Assembly (NCBI RefSeq): GCF_025118155.1
Contig: NW_026251429.1
Coordinates: 62,001 to 126,000, forward strand
Direction of reading: 5' to 3'
DNA from: Cokeromyces recurvatus
Lineage: Eukaryota; Mucoromycota; Mucoromycetes; Mucorales; Mucoraceae
DNA length: 64,000 nt
Shown piece after piece: positions 46,490 through 58,661 of this stretch (position 1 is its first letter; each line of letters begins with the position of its first letter). The notes below the pieces were generated by a model, which did not search any database, was not told the DNA's origin, and saw only the letters and a list, made by a program, of their open reading frames with translations. The translations under genes and the position numbers were made by a program.

Positions 46490-48999
46490 ATGTATAAAGA
46501 TTTGAAATTGTAAAATTACATGAGAATACAAAGCCAATTCATATCCCTAACTTAACTTTTAGATATATTACCAAAAATACATATACTATTGCTACTGAAT
46601 CAGGTTCTAATTTAGTTGTTGACCGAAATACAGGAAACTTAAGCATATCAGGTGAAAAAAACAACAACAACAAAAAATAAGGTTAAAGTGCTAATTTTTC
46701 CTATAGAAAGTATACCTCCTACCAATGAGCAAGAAAGTGCCTTGAATATTTATGGTCTTTTAGGCTTTATTAAGTTTTGGACAGGTAAACGTTGGAATCA
46801 TTACTTGTTATAATTTTAATAAACATGTCTTTGTCAAGGTGATTACATGTTGACAATTACTCAACGTGAACTTATTGGCTCTATTCGTGGAAAGTCAATT
46901 TATCGTGTTGGCTCTTTTCAAATATTACCTTTAGCTCATAACTTGGACAGCTTGAATGAAAATCAAGTAAAAAACAAACAAACAAAAAAAAAAAAAAGAA
47001 TTAATAATAACTTGCTTTATTAGAAATCTCAAGAACAAAAATTTGTCAACTTGCTTGAATCTCATCTCAAAAACAATACTTTTTACTTTTCATATGATTA
47101 TGATTTGACTCAATCAGTTCAGCGACAAGCTTTATATAATGCTGAACAATTAGAGGGACCTTTTTATAAAAGGGTACATTCACAATCTCAAGAAAAATTA
47201 TGCTTACGAACTAATTTATTTAATTTCTTTTATAAAGGCTGATGAGCGTTTCTTTTGGAATCGATTCGTATCTACAAAGTTAATTGAAGCCAAGATTGAT
47301 GTAAGTTGTTATTTTTTTTTTGTAGGTGACAAAGTTGTATATTTAATTGCTTTTTGTAGCTTTCTGGCTTTATTTTACCTGTGATACAAGGATGTAAGTG
47401 GGCAAAAAAAAAGTTTCATTTCTTATATTTTAACATCATGATTTTATAGTCGTTGAATTGAACAAGTGCCAAATTAATAACAAAGAATTTGTATGGGGCT
47501 TAATTACACGTAGAAGTAGACATCGTCCAGGAACACGTTATTTTTCACGTGGTATTGATGAACACGGTCATGTTTCTAATTTTGTAGAAACAGAACAATT
47601 TGTCTTGTATAATAATCAAGAATTGTCTTATGTTCAAACAAGAGGCTCTATTCCCGTCTTCTGGGCTCAAGTAATCAATCTTAAATATACACCTCGTCTT
47701 TGGATTGGTGAAAATAGGAAGAGTGTAAATTATTTATTTTATAGGGAAAAAATGATAACTTTTTTTTTTCTTTTAACTCAAATATTAAATTATAGTTAGC
47801 AGCAGCTCGAGCCCATTTTGATGAGCAAATTCGTATTTACGGTCCTCAAATTTTAGTAAATCTAATCAACAAAAAGGGATATGAGTTACCTATGGGTCAG
47901 GCTTATGCTCGTACAGTTGAACAGTTAAATGATCCTCGTATCTTTTATACTCATTTCGATTTTCATTCTGAATGTTCAAAGATGCGTTGGCATCGTATTC
48001 AACTCTTAGTTGATCAGTTGAAAGATAAATTAGTAGAACAAGGGTAAAGTTATTAGCAAAAAAAAAAAAAAAAAAATTAAAGCTTAGATTAACATGATTT
48101 GTATCAGTTATACTTGCTATGATGTATTAAATAACAATCTTAAGAAAATGCAAACTTCAGTTATACGCTCTAATTGTATGGATTGTTTGGATCGAACTAA
48201 TGTAGTTCAAAGTACGCTTGCTAGATGGGTTTTAACTCAACAATTACGTGATTTGGGTATTCTAGAGACTAATCAAAAGTTAGAAGATCAACCAGAATTT
48301 ATGCAGAACTATAGAAATGGTAAATAATTAGAACTAGTGGCTTAAAGAGATTTATATTTATACATATATATATATATATAGTCTGGGCTGATAATGCAGA
48401 TGGTGTTAGTTGTGTTTATTCTGGTACAGGTGCCCTTAAAACCGACTTCACTAGAACTGGTCAACGTACTAAAATGGGTGCCTTGAAAGATTTACAGAAT
48501 TCTATAACACGTTATGTTAAAAATAACTTTTTAGACGGTAATCGTCAAGATGCATTTGATTTATTCCTTGGTCAATATCAACTTGAATATGATCAATCTC
48601 CTTATGCACATAGTCCATTTGATATCGAGAAGCCCCTTCGTGTTCGTGTTGTAAGTATATCAATATATAAAAAAAAAAGTTACTCTTATGCCCTAGTTTA
48701 TTCATTTTATCATTTAGGTTCCTTATATCTTAATCTACGCTATTTTCATGCTTTTATTAAACATCATTCATCCTAATTACTCTGGATTCAAATCATATAC
48801 ATCTTATTTCCTTTTACTTCTCTTCTGGATTTCTGTCTTGATTTCAGGTGTTAATTTTGCTTTCAAGCACGGTGATCAATTTGTTCAATGGCCTTGTTTA
48901 GTTAAATTACCTTCTACTGAAGAAATACGTGAGTCAAGTACGTTTACAGAAAAGGGTAACATGGCTCCTCCTGAACTTCAAAAAGAAGATATACTTTAA
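46490..48999 (+). CDS. SAC1: Sac1 phosphoinositide phosphatase; first exon unresolved
   Basis: ER/Golgi PI4P phosphatase. Reliable exons are 46500-46651, 46707-46784, 46839-46966, 47024-47173, 47238-47300, 47360-47393, 47450-47724, 47796-48043, 48108-48319, 48382-48650 and 48718-48999. Motifs are [73 protein letters not shown], the catalytic CX5RT in [14 protein letters not shown] and [20 protein letters not shown]. Two C-terminal membrane spans follow ([17 protein letters not shown] and [17 protein letters not shown]). The 5' end is unclear: ATG at 46490 is one base out of frame with the homologous [11 protein letters not shown] segment. A decayed Fanzor element ends about 50 bp upstream. 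Confidence 0.9.
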
Positions 49000-49267
49000 A
49001 AAAAAAAGAACCTTCTTTTTTTCTTTTTCTCTACCTTTACTTGTTTGTAATTTTTTTTTTTTTATTAATGAAAAAGCAATAAACTTGTTAATGATAAATT
49101 AGCTCTTTGTATAAATTTCTTGCTTAGATCTAGTTGAAAACAGGCAAGACAGCATATATACAACGCATTTTCTTGTATTTTTATCCATTTTACAAATATA
49201 AAAAGCATGAAGAATTAGCATCATTTTTTTTTTTTCATTTTCTTTTTTCTTTTAAATAAATAAGACT

Positions 49268-50631
49268 ATGGCCGAAATTGCAAAGAAACACAAATATATC
49301 TTAATTACCAATGGTGAGAGTTATGTTGGCCGTACGATGGCTATTCATATTGCAGATGAGTTAGAACATCGTGAAGGTAAACTCAAAAAGAGTCATTGGC
49401 GTGTTAGAGTACTGTGTGAAAACAAGCATAAAATGGATTATCTTGAGAAACGAGGAATCGATGTTAAGGTAAAAAGCCTTCAAAATCAAATGAATTTTAT
49501 TGATATTTTTTTTATTTTATTATTATTATTTTTTTTTTTTTTGGCTTGTAGGAAGTTGACTATGAAAGTGAACATATGCTTCGTGAACAAATGAAAGATC
49601 ATATTAAAATTATGATCTTTAACCCTTTTTGTACCAAAGACGGACGAATGGCTATGTATGGCAAAAATTTGATTGATGCTGCTATGCATGAGAAAGTAAA
49701 GCGTGCTATCATGATATCAAGGTAATCATCTATAGCTTTTCCCCCACCACCACTTATTTCTTTATTTTATTTTATTTAACACTTAAATTATACATTTAGC
49801 TTCGGTTGTGAGATGGCTGAAGACAATGAATCTCCCATGGGCCAGTTTAAACAAGCTGAAAACCACTTTCGCAAATGTTTCGAATATGGTTATTGGCTTA
49901 TTTTCCGTATTCCTTTCATTCAGCAATACATGTATTTCTGGAAGAGCATGATTGAAAACAAGTCCAGACTAGGTATGCCTATGTCTAAACACAGTCTTTT
50001 AACGATGGTTAATATAAAGGATGTACTTGAATGTGTATCTATTGCTTGTCTTTCTAAAAAATCTGCTGTTTGGTCAGCATACGCTAACTCGGGAAATGAA
50101 TCTGATAATTCTTCCTCTGATGATCTTATTAAGTTGAATAAACCTTCCTCTAAACAACTTCAAACTGGTGGGTCTCATTCGACAGGCATGAAAAAACTCT
50201 TTATGCTTCATAGTATGCAACCAATGAGCTTGAAAATGATTGCAGAATCCTTAATGAAAGCACTCAAACATGATGATAGTGGTCTTGATATTGACACTAT
50301 TGAAATGGAATACCATGAACTCGAAAGTTACTTGAAGTATATTGCTGAAAATATGGATCATTGTTCTACAAACCCATCTTCCTTTGACTTGGCTTCAAAG
50401 CATAAATCGAATCATGAAGACCATCTTGCATGGCATCCAATGCCAAAGGAAGATCTTAAGCATTTCCAGATCAAACTTATAATAGATCACTTCAAAATGG
50501 CTCATTGCTCAGATGTGGTTGCTCCTCTTAATAACGATGTACGAGATATTCTTGGTCGTGATCCTATTGAACTTCGTGACTTTTTTATGCTTAATCGTCG
50601 ACAATTCCGTCCTACTGCTAAGAAGCAATAA
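49268..50631 (+). CDS. NAD(P)-binding Rossmann-fold protein, NmrA/atypical SDR-like
   Basis: 400 aa from exons 49268-49468, 49552-49721 and 49800-50631. The N-terminal strand plus glycine motif YILITNGESYVGRTMAIHIA is a GxxxGxx Rossmann start. It is followed by RVLCENKHKMDYLEKRGIDVKEVD (nucleotide discrimination and second strand) and VKRAIMISSFGCEMAED, like the SS-type strand of atypical SDRs. FKQAENHFRKCFEYGYWLIFRIPFIQQ corresponds to the NmrA-type substrate domain. No classical YxxxK pair is evident, so it may be a sensor or scaffold rather than an enzyme. The C-terminal 200 residues have a Ser/Asp-rich insertion. Specific function unknown. Confidence 0.8.
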
Positions 50632-52736
50632 GTCTTACAATATTTGTTTCAACCTAACAAATTTTATAAAAGAAAATAAATAAATAAAACCCTATTATGC
50701 CAGCTTACTTTTGTTTAAACAGTTTTTTTTTTCGTTTTGCTATCAAATAAGTATCATAAACATTTAAATCTTTAAGCTTAAGAAGGTTTTCTTTATTCTT
50801 TCAAATCCTATACCTTTGTTTACATACCCATCAAAATTATTTCATTAGTCTATCTCAAAGTAAAGTCAAAAATTTATTTAATAAAAAATATAAAGTAAGA
50901 GAATATTAGAATATGGTTTTTTTTATTTATGTATTCATTTATGATAATAATAATAGACACTAATAGTAGTCACTCGTGTAACATTTCATTAAGGATATAA
51001 AAAGGCGCTCATTTTTAATTTCCCCCCTTTTTTTTTCTTTTTCTTTTTCTTTTTTTTTTTTAAATCAGCCAATCAGCCGTAGTCGTGGGGCCCGCCTTGT
51101 TCACCACGTTAAATACTCGAACACAGAGGCAATATGAAGAGCCTGTTTTAAGCCGGGCGGTGACACATGAATCGCCCAGTCTGTGTAGTGCTTCCGATGG
51201 GAGGGAATTCTATGCTACCTTCCATCAGCGCAGAATTATAAAATAGTGAGTTCATGCTTTATTGATAATAAGAAGAGTAGGCTGAAAATAAAAAATAAAA
51301 TAAAATAAAAAGAAAGCATTAACTACGAACAACATAAGTTCATCATATACAAAAGTGTTAGACATCTAAAGGATTGTTTTGTAAAATAGATAGTCCTTCT
51401 TATTACAATAGAATAGTCTAGGATAGGGTTTAAAACGATATGTGCATGATGAATGATACTTTCACTTATAACAAAAAGACATCAAGTGTCTGCTTATTGC
51501 CGTTGTAATTAAAACTACTGAATATGCTCTAAAATTAACAGTTTACAATATAAGCTGTATCTTATCATTAAAAAGAAAAAAAGGTCTTTTAACGATATGT
51601 TTCTTGAATAAGTTAAGCGGATCATAAAAATGGGTTTAATTTAGATTCCCCCCTGAAACTCTCATAACATTTTTATTACATATAACATTTGGCTGTAAAT
51701 AACTCTATTCTTTTTCTGATTTGTACCTAAGCACAGATAGCTTTAACAATTCGTATATAAACACTTATTAATGTAAAATATTTGACTAGTGTTCAATCTT
51801 ATTTTGGTGAGAGATATTGCTTCAGGTCTTTTTTTTTTTGATAGTAACCCGGAAGTTGGTTATAATTCAATTATTTGGTTTTATTTATGCATCTTCTTCT
51901 TTGGATAAAATAGACATAAATATTTAAATTCTTACTAGAAATATCTGACTGGATAGCTCATATCATCCACTCAAAAGTTCCTCAAACTCCTTCTTGATGG
52001 AAGGTGTCTTCAGTTAGTGTTCCACTTTTGAGACGTAGGTTTAGACACGCGGATATCTACAAAGATATGAAGGGCTTAAAGAGAAACATTTAAACAAGTC
52101 TGTCAAAAAACAAGTTTAGAAGCTTATTGGTTTAGCATTTTCCAATGATAATTCAGTCTCAATTAAGTCTTCAGGGTTTGGCAATCTAATCAAAGGAACA
52201 GTGATTATGATTGTATTGATCTTTTATTTTTTTTATAAATATTGTAAAGGACTTTTAGGTACCTAGTGATTTCTATTACTTGACTCATCGCATAAAATCA
52301 TTGACTACAATTAATTGAGGAGGGGGATTAAAAGCCTTGATTTTTGTTGTTTTAAATAAAACTTAAGATTATACTCATTGTCGCAATCAAAAAGAGACAA
52401 GAAATCTAATCCATTATTTGCTAACAACAAGCTATTAATCTTTATATAACTTATGATTAGTGAATTTTTTCTCTCTCATATTAATACTGTTTCACTGCAA
52501 AACAGCCCTTTGAAGAGAGCTTGAACTTTAATAACTTTTCATTACAGATGGACTTTTTCATTATTAAATGGTCTTCAAAAAAAAAGAAAAAAAAAATCTC
52601 AGCCTCTGAGATTCATTTCCATTGACATTAAAAAAAAAAAAAAAGAAGAAATGCTTAAATTATGCTCTACCTACTTATTTTTTCCCTCTCTTTATTTGGT
52701 CAATCAGTCAAGAGCTAAAAAGAAAAGAAAAAAAAA
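50632..52736. other. 2.1-kb intergenic region
   Basis: Mostly AT-rich non-coding DNA. It holds a TATA-like GATATAAAAAGGCGC at about 50994-51008, a double CCAAT-type motif (AATCAGCCAATCAGCC) at about 51063-51078, and the structured GC-rich segment entered separately. From 51240 to 52736 I see no gene; it is presumably the upstream region of the SNF2 gene. Confidence 0.5.
51065..51240 (+). ncRNA. Candidate structured non-coding RNA (or structured leader)
   Basis: A GC-rich island in AT-rich intergenic DNA. Four potential stems can be read in order: CGTGG/CCACG (about 51082-51108), AGGC/GCCT (about 51128-51145), GGGCG/CGCCC (about 51156-51178) and GATGGGAGG/CCTTCCATC (about 51196-51226, with one G-U pair). 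No open frame of note. It lies just downstream of TATA-like and CCAAT motifs, suggesting transcription on the plus strand. It does not match U1, U2, U4, U6, SRP or tRNA patterns I know. Strand and identity are inference. Confidence 0.35.
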
Positions 52737-55700
52737 ATGGTTACTATTCTCGATGGCTCAATTGGAAAAATACAAGCTTTATATGACTTTTTAACTGAAC
52801 TACAAGTCCATTCACTTCTTTATGAAACTGATGTTGAAGCTAATCGTAATAAAAGAATGAAGATTTTCTCTGAGAATGATCGTCCATACACTTCACCATC
52901 GCCTCAGCACACAGCCACAATACAGTTTCCTATTTCCATTCCTAATGCAGACCCAGCAGCTGTGATGGAGCTAGTCAAAGATGTTAGTCAATTTCATGAT
53001 CAGCATTTAGATATAGAATGGAACTATGTTAGAATGGATGAATCGATCTTCGCTTCAATGAAAGTGTTTACTTTAGGAGAAAAGCATGTTATTGTTGAAA
53101 ATGAATATATGTGCCCAAGTAACCATTTTCAAGATGATGATACAGAAGTTATCGAAAATAATGTACAACTATTTATTGCCATTGCTTATGCTGCGCATAC
53201 TAAACTTATTTATGCCTACAATATTAGACTTGTTAGCAATACCAGTAGTTTTAATTTACAATTAGATTTAAAGTATGGAAATACAGCTAACAGATCAACA
53301 AAATTATTAACTTCACTTTCGCATAAAGTTGCTATAAAAGAAGATAACAAAGTAGAAGCCCAATACAATAAGAATGATTCGTTAAAGCCTTTATCTTATG
53401 CGTCTTCTTCATCATCATCGTCATCTATAAATACTACTACTTTGAATGTTAAAAAACGTCATTTAGTTACAAATAACAACACTACTATCAACCTAACTAT
53501 ACCACCTTTACCTTGTGATTCTACAATTGAAGATTTTTATAACTATTTACAACCTTCTGTGTCTAATATATACCTTGAACCTTATACTTCTCACAAAGTT
53601 ACTGCAAGATTAACTCCTTTCCAAACACAAAATGTACAATGGATGATTTATCGTGAAGGACAAATTATTAATAATGATAATGCTATTATACCTAATTTAG
53701 ACATTTATAATAACTTACCTCTTCTTTATGCTGGCTCTCATGATGCCAAGGACTCTAATCGTGGTAGCTATCTAAATCTATTTACAGACGTTGTAAGCGT
53801 AGATAGGCTAGCGATAAATAAGCTTATCGATCGTTCATATCGTGGTGGCATCCTTGCCGATGAAATGGGCCTTGGAAAAACTATCAGTGTATTGAGTTTG
53901 ATTGCAAAACATATATGGGATCCTAAAAATGAGTTTCATCCCAAGCCGAGTGAATGTCATGATTTAGTTTTTTCAAAAGGTACATTAATTATTGCTCCTT
54001 CATCCATTATTCCTCAATGGCAGTTGGAAATTAAGAAACATACACCAAGTTTATCTGTTTTTATTTATGAGGGACGTCGTAATGATAGATCTATTTTGGC
54101 AAAAGATCTTGCTCAATATGATATTGTACTGACTCATTATGAGGTATTTCCTTTTTTTTTTATTCTTTTACCTATTATGTGATGTAAACTAAAATCTAAT
54201 GAGAATTAATATAGGCTTTTAGACATGAGATATATTATGCGACTCCTCGTCCAAAAAGACCTCAACGAAAGGGTATGATTATATAAATCATAAAAATAAT
54301 CATCATTAATATATTCATTTAATACATATATATATACAGGTGTAAGATATAATAATGAGTTCAAGACAAGCCCTTTAGTAAATACGCTTTGGTTTCGTTG
54401 CATTCTTGATGAGGTATATATATATATATATATATATATTTATAATTATTTACATCTAAATTATATACATACATACATATACATATATATAGGCACAAAT
54501 GATAGAAGCTTCTTTAACAAGAATTGCTGCTCTAACGAAATCAATTCCACATTGGTATGCATGGGCAGTAACAGGCACACCTATTCGCAGCAACAACAAC
54601 CACAACTTTACTGACCTCTATGGTCTTTATGATTTTTTAGCCCTCGAAACTACACTTAATAGTGAACGTGAATTTAAAACCTTTTGTACTGATCCCAATT
54701 ACAGGCCCATCTTTTATCAATTTGCAAGTATGACAATTCGACGTAATAATAAGGCAGCTCTAGGAGACCAAATTCATATTCCAAAACAATCACGGCATGT
54801 GGTGCGTATCCCGTTTTCAACAATTGAACAACATTATTATGATGACCTTTGGCGAACATGTCGTCAAAGGCTTCGTTTAGACTGGCTGGACAGTATCGAA
54901 TGGTCATTACCTGATGATGCCTCTGAAATAATGCAAATGGAATATCATAGCTTACGATCCAAGATGAGACCTTGGTTGCTTGCATTGCGTCAAAACTGTA
55001 TCCATCCATCCATGATTAATAACAGGACAATGAGATTAGAGAACCTAGGTGAAACCAATAGTACGAGAGGAGCAAAACCTTTACATGATGTTCTTAACGA
55101 TATGTTACGAAATGCAATGATTACACTGGATAATAACCAACATGCATACTACTCCATGACACTCAAGCATGGTGGCATGTATGAAGTCTTACAGGACTGG
55201 CGATCATCTTACAATGTGTATTTACAACACCTACAAAGCGTAGAAGATTTAGTTCAACATCATGCAGACGAGGTGAAGAAGGCACAAGACTTGAAAAAGC
55301 AAAAGGCAATAACTGAGGGAACAAATGAAATATCTACTATATTAAAATATAGTTCAAATACACTGATGAGATGGCATTTACTTTTACATCAATATTATTT
55401 CTATATTGCAGGTATATGCCATCGTCTTGTAACCGAGGCCTCTGAAGACGGCCAGAAGGAGGAACAAGAAAGTCTGGAAAACTTGTATTATACCAAAGCC
55501 ACAAATATTCGTCGTGTTTTATTAGAAAACTATACAAGTAAAGTCAAACAACATGTAAAGGAAGTAAGTGAGGCAGCGAGAGCTATCCAATCTGACAATC
55601 ACAATTCAGAATTTTTGATGGGATCACGACCTCTACTTGACGTAAATACTTTTATTGAATTCTTCAAAAATTATTATAAACAACAACTGCATCCAGCTGC

Positions 55701-57458
55701 TGACGAAGAACAACAAGAGGCAGATCGGGAAGAGGTAGCACCTGATATTAACATTCTATATAACCTTAAATATCTTGGGCCTCTCCTGGATCGACAATAT
55801 CAAAAGATTCTCTATTTAAGGTCTAAGATTATACCCATCTTGACAAAACCACTTGTCGATGAGCAACAACAAGAGGAAGCAACAGGTAACGAATATGAGG
55901 AATCATTACGTCAACAGGAATTATGTCAAGTCTATTTATCTGCTTATCAACACTTGCTTCAAGATAGAAAATTTATCATAAAGGGAACTACTATGTCCGT
56001 AGCTGAAATTATTGCAGCCGAAGGATCGTGGAGTATAGATGAAAACATGAATGGGGATGCAGTTATTAGCCCTGAAGCAAAACAAATAGAGATAACTGAA
56101 AATGCATTTAGAAAGGAGCTAATGTCACCTACTGGATATAAAGTTGAATGTTTAAGAGATGTTGAATTCTCATTAAGAGCTCTAAAGACCAAGTATTCTG
56201 ATGCAACTGACGCTGCCAGCAATAAACAATTGGTACTACAAAGGGAGCATGAGTATATAAAGTTCTGTTTACCTATACAGGCTAAGCTTGTTGATGATAT
56301 AGATAACGACTTTAAAAAGCTATCTCAGTTATTCAATAGTCGAATCTCTTATTACAAATATCTTCAAGGCATCTCTGATACCTTGCTCGAATGGGAACAT
56401 AAAAATCCAATGGCGGAAATTGATAAATTAAAGATGGCAGAAGCTAAACTTGAGGAGCAGATTGTACAAAATAAATCACGATATCACTATTTTAAAGTGT
56501 TGATGGAAGAACAAATTTCATTAGAGAAAGAAGAAAAGCTAGTGAAGAAGGATTGTTTAATTTGTCAAGAGCCTATTGAAAAGGGCATCATTACTTATTG
56601 TGGTCATACCTCATGTTTAGATTGTGGCTTATTATGGTTTAAAGTGAATCGACGATGCCATACATGTAATTCTAAAGTAGGCATGAATCAGTGGTATAAT
56701 ATATCATACAAGCAAATGGAGATGCATAAAAAGGGAGAATCTTGCAGTACTCTGTTAGACAGCAATGAAGATGATGAAAGATTAAAGCAACTTATTAACG
56801 AAATCAATAAGCAACAGATTGTAGAAGGAGAAGGACAAAAGATTGATAGTATTATTCGTCACATTAAGCACATCAAAATGACCAAGAATGGAAAGTGTGT
56901 TATCTTTTCTCAATGGGCAAAAGCACTTGATATGCTTAAAGAGGGACTTAAAAAGAACAATATTAATTTTATAATGGTCCAGAGTGGGGCGCCCTCTGCA
57001 AATAAGAAGAACATTAGTAAATTTCAAGAAGATCCTAACGTGAATGTTATTTTACTACATGCACGAAGTCAGTCTAGTGGATTAACATTAGTAGTAGCTC
57101 AAACAGTATTTATTGTTGAGCCTGTCTTAAATGAATCCTTAGAGAAACAAGCTATTAACCGTATTCATCGTATAGGCCAAACCAAAGAGGTAAGGTATTC
57201 TATTCTTATGACTTATGAATCAGTTAAACTTATTATAGTCATTAGACGGATGTTTTTTGGTATATTATTCAAGATACGATTGAAGAAAGAATTCAAGCTA
57301 TCCATGATGTCAAACGAGAACATCATAGAAATGATAAAAAAAGAGTGACAGAGGAAAGAGTAGAGCTTTCTAAAGTCTCAGAAGGAGGAGGCGAATATGT
57401 AAATAATGATGACCTTCGTCGTTGTTTCACTAGTGATGAAGCTTATGCATTAAGTTGA
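52737..57458 (+). CDS. SNF2-family ATPase with RING finger (SHPRH/Irc20-like)
   Basis: Predicted chromatin or repair translocase with ubiquitin-ligase activity. Exons 52737-54143, 54215-54272, 54340-54413, 54493-57189 and 57246-57458 give 1,482 aa. Domains in order: Walker A DEMGLGKT (residues 375-382); motif Ia LIIAPSSIIPQWQLEI; motif II DEAQ formed across the 54413/54493 splice; AWAVTGTPIRSN; a long helical insertion; a C3HC4-type RING at about 1200-1240 (DCLICQEPIEKG, TYCGHTSCLDCG, CHTCNSKV); and helicase C with CVIFSQWAKALDML, SGLTLVVAQTVFIVEP and INRIHRIGQT. The RING inserted between ATPase lobes is the SHPRH/Rad5/Irc20 arrangement. The long helical linker and no HIRAN domain favour SHPRH/Irc20. 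Confidence 0.92.
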
Positions 57459-57497
57459 ATTATAGCTTTTTATTATTATTATTGTTAAAAAAGTACA

Positions 57498-58242
57498 TTA
57501 ATCAAAATCTGCTTCAAATAAAACTTCGCGTTCTGCCCTAACTTCACCAGCAGGAACTAAGTCCCAAAGTTGGTTAAGACTGTCATAACCAAATTTTTTA
57601 TGATATAAAATCATTCTTGTGCCATCGTTTGTTTGATTTCCTCGAACGTCTAATACCATATGTGGGTCTGCTAAGGTATAAATGTATCCATCTTCATAAC
57701 CCCATCTTTGATTTTGTGCCTCTGATATAAGTTTACGATCATATTGGCAAATCCATGCCTCATCCACTAATGGCCCACCTCGAACATCCAATACCTTTCC
57801 TGAACATTTATTAACTATAAACCCGTCCTATAAAGGATATTGTGTGTTAAATTCAAAATAAAATAGAAAGTTTTTTTCTTTTTGTGTGTGTGTGTGTGTG
57901 ATGAGCATCATTGTATTATTTACTTGGTAATACCAAAGTTGATTATCTCTATCGTCATTATGTTTAGGTGTCCAAATTAATATTTTAGCATCATTCTTGA
58001 AAGTAACTTTAATTTAGTGTATAGTTGTATTTTTTTTTTTGAAAGAAATAAGTCTAAAATACCTTTGTAGACGCGCCATCCACTTTGTAAACAGTAAATT
58101 AGTACATCAGACAATTTTTGTCATTAGAATACATCTAAAAAAACAACAACAACAACAGCAAAGTTATAAACTAGATACCATCAATAACTTTTCCTGAGTT
58201 ACGAGATTTGATATAAAAATAACCAATAGGAAAGTCGTCCAT
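57498..58242 (-). CDS. Ricin-B-type beta-trefoil lectin-domain protein
   Basis: Small carbohydrate-binding-type protein of 161 aa. Minus-strand exons 58242-58179, 58082-58063, 57995-57924 and 57827-57498. The three trefoil repeats show the QxW core: NQLWYYQ, AQNQRWGYEDG and LNQLWDLVPAG, each preceded by a KVLDVRGG or MVLDVRGNQ type motif. No signal peptide is present, so it is probably cytosolic or unconventionally secreted. Only the lectin module is present and no enzymatic chain. The second exon is 20 nt and supported by phase (1, then 0). It is convergent with the SNF2 gene, the two stops being about 40 bp apart. Confidence 0.82.
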
Positions 58243-58661
58243 TTATTTGTTGATCAAGTAGAAAAGAATATAAAAAAGATTTGCTTCCTAGAAATCATTT
58301 CTCTGTGAATGTTAAGCCTACTGAGTATAAATTACTCAATAACATAATAAAATAGATTTATTATACAAATACTAAGTGAACGAGTTTATCAATAATAACG
58401 AATAATAGCTTGTATTAATGACATTGTTTTCCTTTTGAAGTTAAACATGAAGTTTGAATTCTTTTCATAAGCATCTTTTACATATCACTCCTTTAAATAA
58501 TAATAGCTGTCGTCAATATTTTAAAGACTGTCTGGGTATTAAACTGTTTAAGGCACCCCCTCCCCCATCTTTACGCACATTTTTTTTTTTACCCCTTCCT
58601 CAAAAAAAAAAAAAAAAAAAAGAAAAGAAAAAAAAGTTAAAGAATCATAATATAAAGTGAA
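58243..58661. other. Divergent intergenic region
   Basis: Upstream of both the lectin gene (minus) and the PPR gene (plus). AT-rich with a poly-A run at 58603-58622 just before the PPR start. No gene seen. Confidence 0.45.

Noticed and set aside
54420..54492. TA-dinucleotide arrays as possible structural or origin elements
   Set aside because: They lie in a short intron of the SNF2 gene and are typical microsatellites of this genome.
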